Assembly: GCA_963759155.1 (NCBI GenBank) | Contig: CAVWXX010000027.1 | Span: 1-64,000 of the forward strand | Reading direction: 5' to 3' | DNA length: 64,000 nucleotides | Source of the DNA: SZUA-36 sp963759155 | GTDB lineage: Bacteria; Pseudomonadota; Gammaproteobacteria; Xanthomonadales; SZUA-36 | Shown here: piece by piece, positions 52,742 to 61,744 of the stretch | Layout: every line of letters begins with the position of its first letter | Numbering within the stretch: position 1 is the stretch's first letter | Program-made: the position numbers and the translations under genes | The notes under the pieces: model-generated | The model's input: the letters and a program-made list of their open reading frames with translations, nothing else | Told to the model about the DNA's origin: nothing | Database searches by the model: none

Positions 52742-53634
52742 GCGCTGTGTGCATAACCGCCGAGTAGTTTTTTCAGGTCTTCCATCAGGCGCCGCACGGC
52801 GCCGGTTAGCAGTATAAAGTCAGCATCCATTTTGGCCTGCGGGTCCTCGCCCCACTGGTCAACCGCTTCACCTTCGATGAACTTGACCTTGCTAATGACA
52901 CCTTCCTGGTCGATAACGCAGGTCATCACCTCGTCAAAGCCCACACCGAGGTGGGTAATTCTCATGCCTTCGACCACGTGCTGACGAATGGAATGATCGG
53001 ACAGCTCAAAATCACGCCAGGTCACAACCGATTTTGTGTCTTTCACATCCTGCATGCGGCATTCACGCCCCAGTGAGAAACCCAGTGGTGAGTCACCCAT
53101 AAAAATACCGGTTAACAAATCGCCGGGTGAGTTGTTGAAGGTCAGGGGTGTGCAATAAAATTCATCAAAGCAGGCCCTGATCTGGTCAATCACCCATTCG
53201 GCCTTGCTTATCGTTCCGACGTCAATGACAAGCAATGACTCGGAATGGATAAAACACGCCCGGCTGCGCTCTGATTTCACCAGTGATGTTGGCAGAAGTT
53301 TGTCCCTGGTTTCTTCCTTTAACCTGCGCACTTCAGCGCGTGTAGGTTCCAGTTCCATGCGGTTGCGAAACTCGGCCACACGTTCTTCCAGGGCTTCATT
53401 GATCGCTGCCACCGGCAATACCCGGCTTTGCGTACGCAGCTGAAACAGGTCGGCACCGTTCAGGCGGCGGCACAAGGGATCGTTTTCATTGCTACCCAGT
53501 GCTTCCCAGCCGGCGCTACGCTCCGCGAAAGAGCCGCAAGGGGTAAAAGCGTTGTCAGCGAGTATTTCTGATAATTTCTCCTCGCTTTCAGGCCAGGGGC
53601 TGGTGACACGATAAAAACGTAAATTTCGAAACAT
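52738..53634 (-). CDS. rdgC: Recombination-associated protein RdgC
   Basis: The protein has 298 residues, close to E. coli RdgC (about 300). The N-terminus MFRNLRFYRVTSPWP and the segments LFQLRTQSRVLPVAAINEAL, LVIDVGTISKAEWVI and GDLLTGIFMGDSPLGFSLGRECRM (in part) are typical. RdgC is a ring-shaped dimer that binds DNA and limits RecA action. It ends convergently with ybiT; the stops overlap by three bases. Confidence 0.95.
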   Translation of the reverse strand: MFRNLRFYRVTSPWPESEEKLSEILADNAFTPCGSFAERSAGWEALGSNENDPLCRRLNGADLFQLRTQSRVLPVAAINEALEERVAEFRNRMELEPTRAEVRRLKEETRDKLLPTSLVKSERSRACFIHSESLLVIDVGTISKAEWVIDQIRACFDEFYCTPLTFNNSPGDLLTGIFMGDSPLGFSLGRECRMQDVKDTKSVVTWRDFELSDHSIRQHVVEGMRITHLGVGFDEVMTCVIDQEGVISKVKFIEGEAVDQWGEDPQAKMDADFILLTGAVRRLMEDLKKLLGGYAHSA

Positions 53635-53825
53635 TTGATGAAATCCTGAAGCGATGGTGGGCGGGGATTATAGACCAGAAAAGAAACTGCGTGGGAGGCT
53701 AAAGCGATCAGTTTGACTCATAGGCTAACGGGGTCAGGTCGACAACGGGAAACTGCATTTTTATGCGCATGATTTCGGGTTATACTAAAGACGGTTTCTA
53801 CCACCCAACCAACGAGGACATTAGT

Positions 53826-54017
53826 ATGGCTACCTATGAATGTAAAGTTTGCGGCATGAGTGTTAACGCCACCTGTGGTAAATGTGATGCGCCACTGGAA
53901 AACAACATGCTCAAGATCGATGAAAATACCGAAGTCCAGGTTTCCGAATGTCCGAATGGACATGGCAAGATCAAATCACCGCTGTGTTGCGGTCAGGATA
54001 TGACCTGCTCACTATAG
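53826..54017 (+). CDS. Small zinc-ribbon protein, 63 residues
   Basis: ATG 53826 is chosen because GAGGA lies eight bases before it. The protein has a rubredoxin-like cysteine pattern: YECKVCGMSVNATCGKCDAPL, later VSECPNGHGKIKSPLCCGQDM, quoted in parts. With CxxC, CxxC and further cysteines it can bind two zinc ions or one zinc and iron. It is a common small protein of gammaproteobacteria without known function. A TATACT element at 53781-53786 may be its -10 box. A strong two-way terminator follows. Confidence 0.8.
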   Translation: MATYECKVCGMSVNATCGKCDAPLENNMLKIDENTEVQVSECPNGHGKIKSPLCCGQDMTCSL

Positions 54018-54057
54018 CGTAAGTTCTTTCAGAACATAGGCGATTAACTGGATTCAA

Positions 54058-54111
54058 CAAAGGGCCCAGGTTAATTTTAATCGAAAGATTTAAAATAACC
54101 TGGGCCCTTTG
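54058..54111. terminator. Long two-way terminator hairpin with GAAA tetraloop
   Basis: Arms pair over about 24 bp: CAAAGGGCCCAGGTTA at 54058-54073 with TAACCTGGGCCCTTTG at 54096-54111, extended by TTTTAATC and GATTTAAAA with two single-base bulges. The loop is GAAA (54083-54086). It lies between the convergent zinc-ribbon and YgbA-like genes, with short A and T runs on the two sides. Confidence 0.8.
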
Positions 54112-54124
54112 CTTACAATTTGAG

Positions 54125-54514
54125 TCAGGCAGATTCCTTTTTATTTTCCACGCGCTTGCGGTTACGCGCGCGCCGCAGTTCCCTCGGGTGCACAACCTTG
54201 CGTAGTTTGTCGTACACATGGGTGAGTGCACGCCAGGGATGCCGCAAGGGCATACGTGGTCCGGCGTAGCGCATGACCTCGCGAACATGTTCGCGCTTTT
54301 CCTTCTTATAGCAATGAACCGGGCAGTTATTGCAGGTGGGTTTTTCCTGACCATATGGACATTTGGCCAGTCTTTCTTCCGAATAGCGCATCAGTTCTGC
54401 ACACGCAGAACATAAAGGGTCGGCCTGTTTCCCATGATGGTCTGCACAGTAGATGGCGGTCATGCTCACCAATGTATCGTGTTCTGATTTCAGTCTGCCG
54501 GTCAGTTTTTTCAT
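54125..54514 (-). CDS. YgbA-like protein (nitrous oxide-stimulated promoter family)
   Basis: The protein has 129 residues. It matches the YgbA/PF11756-type pattern: HDTLVSMTAIYCADHHG, LCSACAELMRYSEERLAKCPYG, KPTCNNCPVHCYKKEKREHVREVMRYAGPRM in parts, with six conserved cysteines that may bind a metal or iron-sulfur cluster. YgbA is induced by nitric oxide in E. coli through NsrR. I did not find an NsrR-like site upstream. The C-terminus is very basic. It is cytoplasmic. Confidence 0.85.
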   Translation of the reverse strand: MKKLTGRLKSEHDTLVSMTAIYCADHHGKQADPLCSACAELMRYSEERLAKCPYGQEKPTCNNCPVHCYKKEKREHVREVMRYAGPRMPLRHPWRALTHVYDKLRKVVHPRELRRARNRKRVENKKESA

Positions 54515-54595
54515 GACGTGACTGTAGCATACCCATCCTGCGCGTCAGTTGATTCGGGTCATTGAAACCCGCATGGGTCTGAATGGCATAAAAAA

Positions 54596-54624
54596 GGGCC
54601 AGGTTGTTTTCAGCAACCTGGCCC
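54596..54624 (-). terminator. Intrinsic terminator of the TorF-like porin gene
   Basis: GGGCCAGGTTG (54596-54606) pairs with CAACCTGGCCC (54614-54624) around a seven-base loop. On the minus strand it is followed by six T residues (54590-54595), a classic intrinsic terminator 29 bases after the porin stop. Its stem shares the GGGCC-AGGTT core with the terminator at 54058. Confidence 0.88.
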
Positions 54625-54652
54625 CGTTTACCCAAACCCTGATGACAGCTTG

Positions 54653-55288
54653 TCAGAAATCGAAAGTTCTCATGATCTGGAAGTTCAGGTTTGTGTCGGA
54701 GTCGCCTCCAAGCAGTGTAGAGTCGCTGTAGACAACGGTAATACCGTAATCAAACAAGTAGGTTTCCTTGACGGTCAGGTCATTGCCATAGCCTGCCTCG
54801 TAATAGGTGCCATCAAAGTCCCCGGCAAATGTACCAATCGTTCCGTGAAAGCCATTGTGACTGGCGGTAACCGAGTAGAACTGGTAGTCCTGGCTTGGAT
54901 CAGTGTCGTACCTGCCAAAGGCCGCATCAAAGGAAAGGAATTTCCACGAGACACCTACATTCGCTTCGAGGTAGTCCTCATCAAAACCACCGGTATAGGT
55001 GTACCAGGTGCCACCCACGGAGAAACCCCAGTCACCCGCTTCAATGGCATAAGCGCCGTAAAGGTCCACTTCGAGGCCATCACCCACATCAGCGGTCCAT
55101 GCGCCTGCGGAAAACCCGCCTGCGGCGAAATCCACGCCACCGAAAGCCGATGAGGATTTCTGTGGAATACCACGGAATATATACTCGGAATTAAAGCCGA
55201 GGTTGGCGGACCATTCCTGTGCAAGCGCATTTTGTGTTTGTAATGCAGCCAGCAGTATCACACCCGTTCCTATCAGTTTCTTAAACAT
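54653..55288 (-). CDS. TorF family outer-membrane porin-like protein
   Basis: The protein has 211 residues: a signal peptide (ILLAALQTQNALA), then amphipathic strands typical of a small beta-barrel: SANLGFNSEYIFRGIPQKSS, GFSAGAWTADVGDGLEVDLYGAY and an end in Phe (FQIMRTFDF) as for outer-membrane proteins. The Gcw_chp/TorF family has the YxFRGxxQ motif near the N-terminus, which is present. Its role is unclear; it is a putative porin. It has its own terminator. Confidence 0.9.
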   Translation of the reverse strand: MFKKLIGTGVILLAALQTQNALAQEWSANLGFNSEYIFRGIPQKSSSAFGGVDFAAGGFSAGAWTADVGDGLEVDLYGAYAIEAGDWGFSVGGTWYTYTGGFDEDYLEANVGVSWKFLSFDAAFGRYDTDPSQDYQFYSVTASHNGFHGTIGTFAGDFDGTYYEAGYGNDLTVKETYLFDYGITVVYSDSTLLGGDSDTNLNFQIMRTFDF

Positions 55289-55488
55289 TAATTCTCTCCA
55301 TTTATTGAAAACAAGGCGGTGCCCCGATTTGAGATGCCTGCCATGGTGTTCTTATATGCAAGAATAAAGCCATTATGAAAAAAGCTTTAATTACAGTTAG
55401 ATAGAATTGTTGGTATCAATGGGTGTGAAGGTGGGTGCATCATGCGGATGCGGGCATGCACTGTAATGCTACATTTTCGGGCCAGCGC

Positions 55489-56343
55489 TTACCTGAACAA
55501 AAGCACCGGAATTTTACAGGTACGAATCATTGCGGTGGTGGTGGAGCCAATAATCAGCGTGCGGATTCGTGAGTGTCCGTAGGCACCCATCAACAGGAGG
55601 TCTATGTCAACGCGCTGGATGGTTTCACAGATGACTTTTTCGGGCTGTCCGGCCTGCAGTGAGCACTCCACCTTGTATCCTGCATTTCGCAACGCGGTCG
55701 CGGCGGCTTCAAGTTGCTTTGTAGCACGGTCATTGGGCTCAGTCACACTCAAGAGGTGGCAGTCGAGATCATTGAATGCCGGGCTGCCTGCCAGGTAGTT
55801 GATGGCTTTCAAGGAACTGGCACCGCCATCAAAGGCGATCAGGATGCGTTTAATGGGCTTAAAAGTACGCGAAGCCACCAGGACGGGTTTATGGCTGGCA
55901 CGCACAACACGCTCAAAATTCGAACCCAGGTGGGTTTCGTCTGCCTCGGTTTTTTGACCGCGCTTGCCAATGACAATCAGGCCGGCGTCCTTGTCAAAAG
56001 CCTGCACGGTTTCAACTATTTCGTCATTGCGCAACAGGGTATTAACCTGCTTGACACCTGCGTTGAGAATAATTTCCCTGGCATCATCCAGGATAGCCCG
56101 GCCCCGCTTGTGTTTGAGGCGGGCCATCTTTCCATCCAGTTCGGCCAGTTCTTCGAGCAATGATGTTCTCGCACCCAGGCCGATACTGCCACTCAGGTCT
56201 ACCGGTGTACTGGATTCATCACGACGGCCGAGTATATGAATCAGGTCTACTGATGCTTCAATCCTTCCTGCAATCCAGGCTGAATGGTCACAAACACTTT
56301 TCGAATAATTCGACCCGTCCACAAATGCGATCAGTTTTATCAT
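55489..56343 (-). CDS. Universal stress protein with two Usp domains
   Basis: The protein has 284 residues: two tandem Usp folds. The ATP-binding motif GX2GX9GS is visible in both: VIGKRGQKTEADETHLGSNF and LMGAYGHSRIRTLIIGSTT. The start follows the SulP gene by 11 bases on the same strand, so they form one operon. Usp proteins linked to SulP transporters are common and may sense energy state to control the transporter. The role is inferred. It is cytoplasmic. Confidence 0.9.
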   Translation of the reverse strand: MIKLIAFVDGSNYSKSVCDHSAWIAGRIEASVDLIHILGRRDESSTPVDLSGSIGLGARTSLLEELAELDGKMARLKHKRGRAILDDAREIILNAGVKQVNTLLRNDEIVETVQAFDKDAGLIVIGKRGQKTEADETHLGSNFERVVRASHKPVLVASRTFKPIKRILIAFDGGASSLKAINYLAGSPAFNDLDCHLLSVTEPNDRATKQLEAAATALRNAGYKVECSLQAGQPEKVICETIQRVDIDLLLMGAYGHSRIRTLIIGSTTTAMIRTCKIPVLLFR

Positions 56344-56354
56344 TGCGTTTTACC

Positions 56355-57845
56355 TTAGTGTCCCAGTAGCCGTTCGAGGGCGCCGGGTTCGTCATGGGTA
56401 GCGAGCTTGCCAAGGATGGTTTCACTGGCTTCGTTAAGTCCGACAATTTCTGTTTCAGCACCTTCACGGCGGAATTTCAATACCACCATGTCCAGCGCAG
56501 CCACACTCGAAATATCCCAGATATGCGCATTGCTGACATCAATGATGACTTTCTCCAGGGCTTCCTTGAAGTCAAAGGCAGCGGTGAACTGGTCCGCTGA
56601 TGCAAAGAACAACTGCCCCTCAACGAGATAGGTGCGGCATTCGCCATCTTCGGTCAGTGATGAGGTCACCAGGAATATCTGTGAGATCTTCCAGGCAAAG
56701 AATATACCGGAGAACAGAACACCGACAAAAACACCAATGGCAAGATTGTGGGTCGCGACTACCACGATGACCGTCGCCAGCATCACGATGGATGAACTGC
56801 GTGGATGAAGTTTGAGGTTCTTGATGGAAGACCAGCTAAAGGTGCCGATAGATACCATGATCATAATCGCGACCAGTGCCGCCATTGGAATCTGTTTTAC
56901 CCAGTCACCGAGAAAAACAATCATCAGGAGCAAAAAGACACCGGCACAAAAGGTCGATAGCCTGCCACGCCCACCCGACTTAACATTGATCATTGACTGT
57001 CCGATCATCGCGCAACCGGCCATTCCGCCAATAAAACCGGTGACCGTATTGGCGATACCCTGGCCGATACACTCGCGGTTCTTGTCGCTGCGTGTGTCGG
57101 TGAGTTCGTCAACAATGGTGGCGGTCATCAGGGATTCGAGCAGGCCAACCGCGGCGACCGCGGCCGAATAGGGCAGGATAATCAGAAAGGTTTCCAGGTT
57201 TAGCGGGATATCAGGGATCAGGAAAACCGGCAGTGTTGATGGTAGCTCACCCATGTCACCGACGGTGCGTATATCCAACCCCATCGACACGGAGATCACC
57301 GTCAGCACGATGATGCAGACAAGCGGCGAGGGCACCATTCTGGTCAGCATGGGTAGCAGGTATATGATGGCAAGCCCACCTGCCAGCATCACGTAGGTCA
57401 GCCAGGGAACATTGATCAATTCCGGTAACTGGGCCAGGAATATCAGGATGGCCAATGCATTCACGAATCCTGTCATCACGGACTTTGATATGAAACGCAT
57501 CAGGTAGCCTGCACGTAAAAAGCCCGCGGCAATTTGTAGTAATCCTGCCAGCACGGTGGCCGCCAGCAGGTATTGCAGACCATGATCCTTCACCAGCGTT
57601 ACCATGAGCACGGCTGTTGCGGCGGTCGCTGCTGAGATCATTCCGGGACGGCCACCGGTGATGGCAACCACCACGGCAATCGAAAAGGAGGCATACAAAC
57701 CAATTTTCGGGTCGACACCGGCAATAATTGAAAAAGCAATGGCTTCAGGAATCAGGGCCAGGGCAACGACCAGTCCCGCCAGTACATCGCCACGAACGTT
57801 TCCGAACCATTCTGTCCGTAAGCGGGAAATAAAATAAGTATTCAA
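56355..57845 (-). CDS. SulP family anion transporter with STAS domain
   Basis: The protein has 496 residues: a membrane part with about 14 segments (DVLAGLVVALALIPEAIAFS, ASFSIAVVVAITGGRPGMISA and GMAGCAMIGQSMINVKSGGRGR in parts), then a C-terminal STAS domain (about 405-490; VIIDVSNAHIWDISSVAALD). SulP proteins carry sulfate, bicarbonate or other anions; the early motifs resemble BicA-like bicarbonate carriers more than sulfate ones. First gene of the operon with the Usp gene. The substrate is uncertain. Confidence 0.92.
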   Translation of the reverse strand: MNTYFISRLRTEWFGNVRGDVLAGLVVALALIPEAIAFSIIAGVDPKIGLYASFSIAVVVAITGGRPGMISAATAATAVLMVTLVKDHGLQYLLAATVLAGLLQIAAGFLRAGYLMRFISKSVMTGFVNALAILIFLAQLPELINVPWLTYVMLAGGLAIIYLLPMLTRMVPSPLVCIIVLTVISVSMGLDIRTVGDMGELPSTLPVFLIPDIPLNLETFLIILPYSAAVAAVGLLESLMTATIVDELTDTRSDKNRECIGQGIANTVTGFIGGMAGCAMIGQSMINVKSGGRGRLSTFCAGVFLLLMIVFLGDWVKQIPMAALVAIMIMVSIGTFSWSSIKNLKLHPRSSSIVMLATVIVVVATHNLAIGVFVGVLFSGIFFAWKISQIFLVTSSLTEDGECRTYLVEGQLFFASADQFTAAFDFKEALEKVIIDVSNAHIWDISSVAALDMVVLKFRREGAETEIVGLNEASETILGKLATHDEPGALERLLGH

Positions 57846-57992
57846 AATGTGCTCTTGATGTGTGAGAGGTGAACTTCAGGAAGGACCTGAATGACTGGCA
57901 GGTATGATACTTGAAAAAAACGGCAAGATCAGATGTCTTTTGTGAAGAATGTGCCTGAACCCCGTAAGACACACCCTGTTAAGACGTTATTG

Positions 57993-58853
57993 TCAGCTTC
58001 CAGCCAGCATCCATTTGCGCAGACGGTTGGAATCACCGAATGGCGTGAGTTTGCCAAATGAATTCAGCAACACGATGGAAACCTGCTCGCCTTCTATATT
58101 GGCTTGCATCACCAGGCAACGTCCTGCCTCGTTGATATAGCCTGTTTTGCTCAATTCGATATCCCAGGTTTTGTTTTTCAACAGGCGATTGGTGTTGCCG
58201 TAGACCAATGGGCCGCGTTTTGCGTAAGGGCGCACCTCAATACGTGTCGTCGTACTGGCCTTTTTAATCAAAGGGTATTTCTGCGCGGCGATGACCATGG
58301 TAATCAGGTCCCGGGCAGTGGATTGGTTTTCCACTTTCAGTCCGGCAGGGTCGGCAAAGTGACTGTTGCTCATGCCGAGTTTGACTGCCTTTTTATTCAT
58401 TTCTGAGACAAATGCTGTCATGCCGCCGGGATAGTTTCTGCCCAGAGCGGTGGCAGCGCGATTTTCAGACGACATGATCGCCAGCAGGATCATCTCCCGA
58501 CGGGGCAGGCGGGCGCCATACTCCAGACGCGAACCGGTCAACTGAACCAGGTCGCGGTCTTCCTTGGTAACGGTAATTTTTTCATTCAGGTCGAGATCGG
58601 AGTCGAGGATGACCATGGCCGTCATCAGCTTGGTAATGGAAGCGATGGGCCGGACTGTATCAATATCTTTGCCATAGATAACCTGGCCCTGGGCATTGAC
58701 GACAAATGCCGAAGCTGAGCGAAGGTTGGGGCTACCTTTGATACCGGTGAAGTTGGAGGCGTGGGTTAATGCGGGAAGTGTTACGGCAACAATTAACACA
58801 CACAACAGGTATATTGGTTTAACAATCCGCAAGGTTCCTCTCCTGGCTAACAC
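57993..58853 (-). CDS. D-alanyl-D-alanine endopeptidase, PBP7-like (S11)
   Basis: The protein has 286 residues with a signal peptide (YLLCVLIVAVTLPALTHAS). Penicillin-binding motifs are PIASITKLMTA (SxxK), SSENRAA (SxN) and LSKTGYINEAG (KTG). The short length without the C-terminal domain of DacA and the NLRSASAFVVNAQGQVIYGKD start fit PbpG, which cleaves peptide cross-links of peptidoglycan in the periplasm. It is a monocistronic gene upstream of (5' to) the SulP gene, 147 bases away. Confidence 0.9.
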   Translation of the reverse strand: MLARRGTLRIVKPIYLLCVLIVAVTLPALTHASNFTGIKGSPNLRSASAFVVNAQGQVIYGKDIDTVRPIASITKLMTAMVILDSDLDLNEKITVTKEDRDLVQLTGSRLEYGARLPRREMILLAIMSSENRAATALGRNYPGGMTAFVSEMNKKAVKLGMSNSHFADPAGLKVENQSTARDLITMVIAAQKYPLIKKASTTTRIEVRPYAKRGPLVYGNTNRLLKNKTWDIELSKTGYINEAGRCLVMQANIEGEQVSIVLLNSFGKLTPFGDSNRLRKWMLAGS

Positions 58854-59013
58854 TATGCCGGTTATCCGGTCATGATTGGCGGATATTTTGCCTTAGTTTG
58901 GTGTCTCTAGCCAGTGGTGGGCGGGTGATTCAGTGGCAGGGTAATCTTTCCCTGAAACGAAAAGACTACGCTAACCACCCATACATCATTTGACCGGAGC
59001 GGGTCAGACCAGC

Positions 59014-59595
59014 TTAATCGGCCCCGCCGTTTTTGACCCGTGGGTCATATGAAGCGGTCCACGGGGTTCCCCCGTCTTCTCGCGGGCATATGGCTTCCAC
59101 TTTGTACCAGACTTCATATTCGTGTTGGTTAAGGTCGTTTATGGTTATCTTTTTATCTGATTTATCGACATTGGCCACCAACCCGGAGGTCCTGTTAACT
59201 ATATTGAAATCCGCGTTTACCTTGTCAAAGTTAGCCTGAGATATACTATCGAACCCGTAGGCATTTTCTCTGGGCTTGGCACTGGAATTAAACCCACCAA
59301 GATAAACCGCATTCAACGCCCACTTGGTGCCGGATTCCAACGAGCAATCCAGGTTGCCTTTGAGGTGAAAGTATATTTCTGATTTTTCGCCCTTATCGAG
59401 TTTAATGCAGCCTCTTTTGCTACCAAAATACTTGCAGCCGTTTTCAGTCTTGTTTGATTTGACCTCAAGCTTGCTATTCTCAATTTCAAATGAAACTTCT
59501 TTCGGGTTTTTGGCTGATACGCTGATTGATATAGCCAAACCGCAAATTGTCAGCAGACCAAGGGTAAGCCTTCGTGTTCTGTGAATTGTATTCAT
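59014..59595 (-). CDS. Secreted protein of unknown function, 193 residues
   Basis: A signal peptide (LTLGLLTICGLAISISVSA) precedes a beta-rich domain with four to five cysteines: NGCKYFGSKRGCIKLDKGEK, GNLDCSLESGTKW and VEAICPREDGGTPW. The Cys pairs may form disulfides. I recognise no family. It lies 58 bases downstream of the TIR-TPR gene on the same strand and may be the last gene of that operon. Confidence 0.7.
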   Translation of the reverse strand: MNTIHRTRRLTLGLLTICGLAISISVSAKNPKEVSFEIENSKLEVKSNKTENGCKYFGSKRGCIKLDKGEKSEIYFHLKGNLDCSLESGTKWALNAVYLGGFNSSAKPRENAYGFDSISQANFDKVNADFNIVNRTSGLVANVDKSDKKITINDLNQHEYEVWYKVEAICPREDGGTPWTASYDPRVKNGGAD

Positions 59596-59653
59596 TGCGT
59601 CGCTCCTGATTCAGTCATTTATATGAGGTTGGTTTTTGCAGTCTCACACTCGA

Positions 59654-61735
59654 TCAGTTCGCTTCCGTGTTCACTGAACAGTCATAGTATAGACTGCAAA
59701 CGCGTATAAAACCCGATTCCCGATAACCGCGCTCAAGGAGATAGATCACCAGGTCATTCGCCTGTGCCGGATGGCCCAGCATGACTGCTTTCCTGACGGC
59801 CAGGCTCGCATCCGTACATGCCCGTGTCCTGCCTTCGGAAGCATTGTAATCCGGTAAAAGCGACAATGTTTCTGGCGAAGGTTGCGCACCGGTAATACTC
59901 CAGTGCCGATAGGCGGCCAGCATCAGGGTGTTGCCGGTACGGCGGTTATCGGGTGTTTTTTCCACCTCGTTCAGGATCGTGTCAATACTTGAATCAAGCA
60001 AATCCACTGCCATGGCGGTGTCGCCTCTTTGGTGCGCAAGCCAGGCCCGATCCAGCAGGTAGGTCGTGTAATCAACCAGCGTATCCATGTTTCCCGGACT
60101 TGTCTCGACAAGACTTTGCCATACCGCCGACAGATCCTCAGAGCGTGCCCAGGCTTCGTCAATACGGCCACTCATTGCATCAAGCCAGATGATGTGATTA
60201 CTGCGTTCGGCAAGCAGCTTGTCGGTCATGTGCTCCTGACCAGCCGGTGCACTGCTGCGAATAAGTGTCAGTGATCTCTCGAAATTTTTCCTGGCCTCAT
60301 CGTTGTTGCCACGCAATGCCTGAACGCGGGCATAACCCGTTAGTGCGAGTGCCAGGTTGCGCTGCTTTTCCGGGTTGTTACTATCACTCTCAAGTAGTTC
60401 GCTCTCCAGGACGAGCCCTTCCGTGCGTGACTTCAATGCACCTTCAAGGTCACACACACTGCGCTGAGCGAGGGCCAGGTTAGCGTGCGATTGCCCAAGT
60501 TCGGAACGGTAGTACTCATTGCCCGGGTCCAGCACCAGCGCGATCTGGTTGTATTCGAGAGCAGATTGCATATATTGCAGGGTTCGCTCCGGCTTACCGT
60601 CTTGTCGTGTATTTTGTATGCGACCGAGGTTGGTCAGGGCGTAGGCCATTTCCAAAACCCATTCGGCATTTTTGGGTTGCGCCTGGATCAATCGACGGGT
60701 GATTTCAGCGTATGACAGGAAGGCCGCTTCAGCCAGGTCAATCTCAGCCCTGTCCAAATGCACCTGGCCAATCCAAAAATCTGCCTGGCCCAGTTCAAAC
60801 AACGCTGACTGGTTACTCCGGTCGCGGCGATAGACTTCGGCTAATAATGCCCATGATGTTTTGAATTTCTCAATGGCCCCGCTCATGTCGCCGTTTTGCC
60901 AAAACTCTATTCCCTGGTCACGCAGTTGCATGGCGGCACTGGCCAGGTTTTCAGTTTGTGGACCGTTGTCGACGATCAGGGCAGCTAACGCTTCTTTGCT
61001 CCATTCCTGTAAACGGTCGAGGCTCTCCGGGTCGCCGGCATGGCTTAGCATGGTCCGGAGTTCATTGAGTTTGTAACCTACCAGTAATTCGCCTGAGTCG
61101 CGGCGTTGTTCTGCCGCCATTCTTGAAGTAATCGCAATGATGAGTACCACGGCGACCGCTAAAACCCCCGTCAGGGTCAGGGCAAATGTCTTCCTGCGCT
61201 TCTGTAACTCGCGGCGGCGCAATTGATCCAACGGCACACCCAGCATGCCGGATATAACCTTCAGTTTTGCCAACTGCTTTCCGTCAGCCCATTTACGCAC
61301 ATCGGCGGCCAATGGTTCCTGCATGCCCGCCTCGGCGATTGCGTCGGGAAAAACGGCCGCGACAGAGCCACTGGCTGATGCCTCTCCGTCGACGATGACG
61401 CAAAAAATCCTGTCACGCCGGCCGAGTCGGACAAACTCACGAATTTCTTCTTTGACCCAGATAGAAGCCGCCCCGGAAGGGGAGCAGACAACGATCAGGT
61501 TTTCAGAGTCTGACAAGGCCTGTTTCACCGTGTCGCCGAGACTGGTGGCAGAGGATAGTTCATCCCGGTCGCGGAACACGGGTTTGATTCTTGCGGGTAC
61601 CTCGCCCATAGCCGTTGTTGTGCCGACAAGATTTCGAGGAAGACGGTAGGCCTCAATGGAACGGTGTAACCAGCGCGCCCAGACCTCATCGGTATGACTG
61701 TAGCTGATAAACGCCTTATAACGGAATTTGCTCAT
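59654..61735 (-). CDS. Membrane-anchored TIR-domain TPR protein
   Basis: The protein has 693 residues. An N-terminal TIR_2 domain (about 4-170) has FISYSHTDEVWARWLH, IKPVFRDRDELSSATSLGDTV and SIWVKEEIREFVRLGRRDRI, with WVKEE as the conserved WxxE box. A membrane helix at about 184-203 and then TPR-like helices to the end, including LGQADFWIGQVHLDRAEIDLAEAAF, follow. The TIR side would be cytoplasmic and the repeats periplasmic. TIR domains can cleave NAD; catalytic activity here is not proven. The gene starts nine bases after the stop of the aminoacylase-like gene. Confidence 0.85.
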   Translation of the reverse strand: MSKFRYKAFISYSHTDEVWARWLHRSIEAYRLPRNLVGTTTAMGEVPARIKPVFRDRDELSSATSLGDTVKQALSDSENLIVVCSPSGAASIWVKEEIREFVRLGRRDRIFCVIVDGEASASGSVAAVFPDAIAEAGMQEPLAADVRKWADGKQLAKLKVISGMLGVPLDQLRRRELQKRRKTFALTLTGVLAVAVVLIIAITSRMAAEQRRDSGELLVGYKLNELRTMLSHAGDPESLDRLQEWSKEALAALIVDNGPQTENLASAAMQLRDQGIEFWQNGDMSGAIEKFKTSWALLAEVYRRDRSNQSALFELGQADFWIGQVHLDRAEIDLAEAAFLSYAEITRRLIQAQPKNAEWVLEMAYALTNLGRIQNTRQDGKPERTLQYMQSALEYNQIALVLDPGNEYYRSELGQSHANLALAQRSVCDLEGALKSRTEGLVLESELLESDSNNPEKQRNLALALTGYARVQALRGNNDEARKNFERSLTLIRSSAPAGQEHMTDKLLAERSNHIIWLDAMSGRIDEAWARSEDLSAVWQSLVETSPGNMDTLVDYTTYLLDRAWLAHQRGDTAMAVDLLDSSIDTILNEVEKTPDNRRTGNTLMLAAYRHWSITGAQPSPETLSLLPDYNASEGRTRACTDASLAVRKAVMLGHPAQANDLVIYLLERGYRESGFIRVCSLYYDCSVNTEAN

Positions 61736-61744
61736 GGATTCACA

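Noticed and set aside
54515..54595. NsrR-type operator before the YgbA-like gene
   Set aside because: No pair of AAGATG-like half sites is visible in this stretch.
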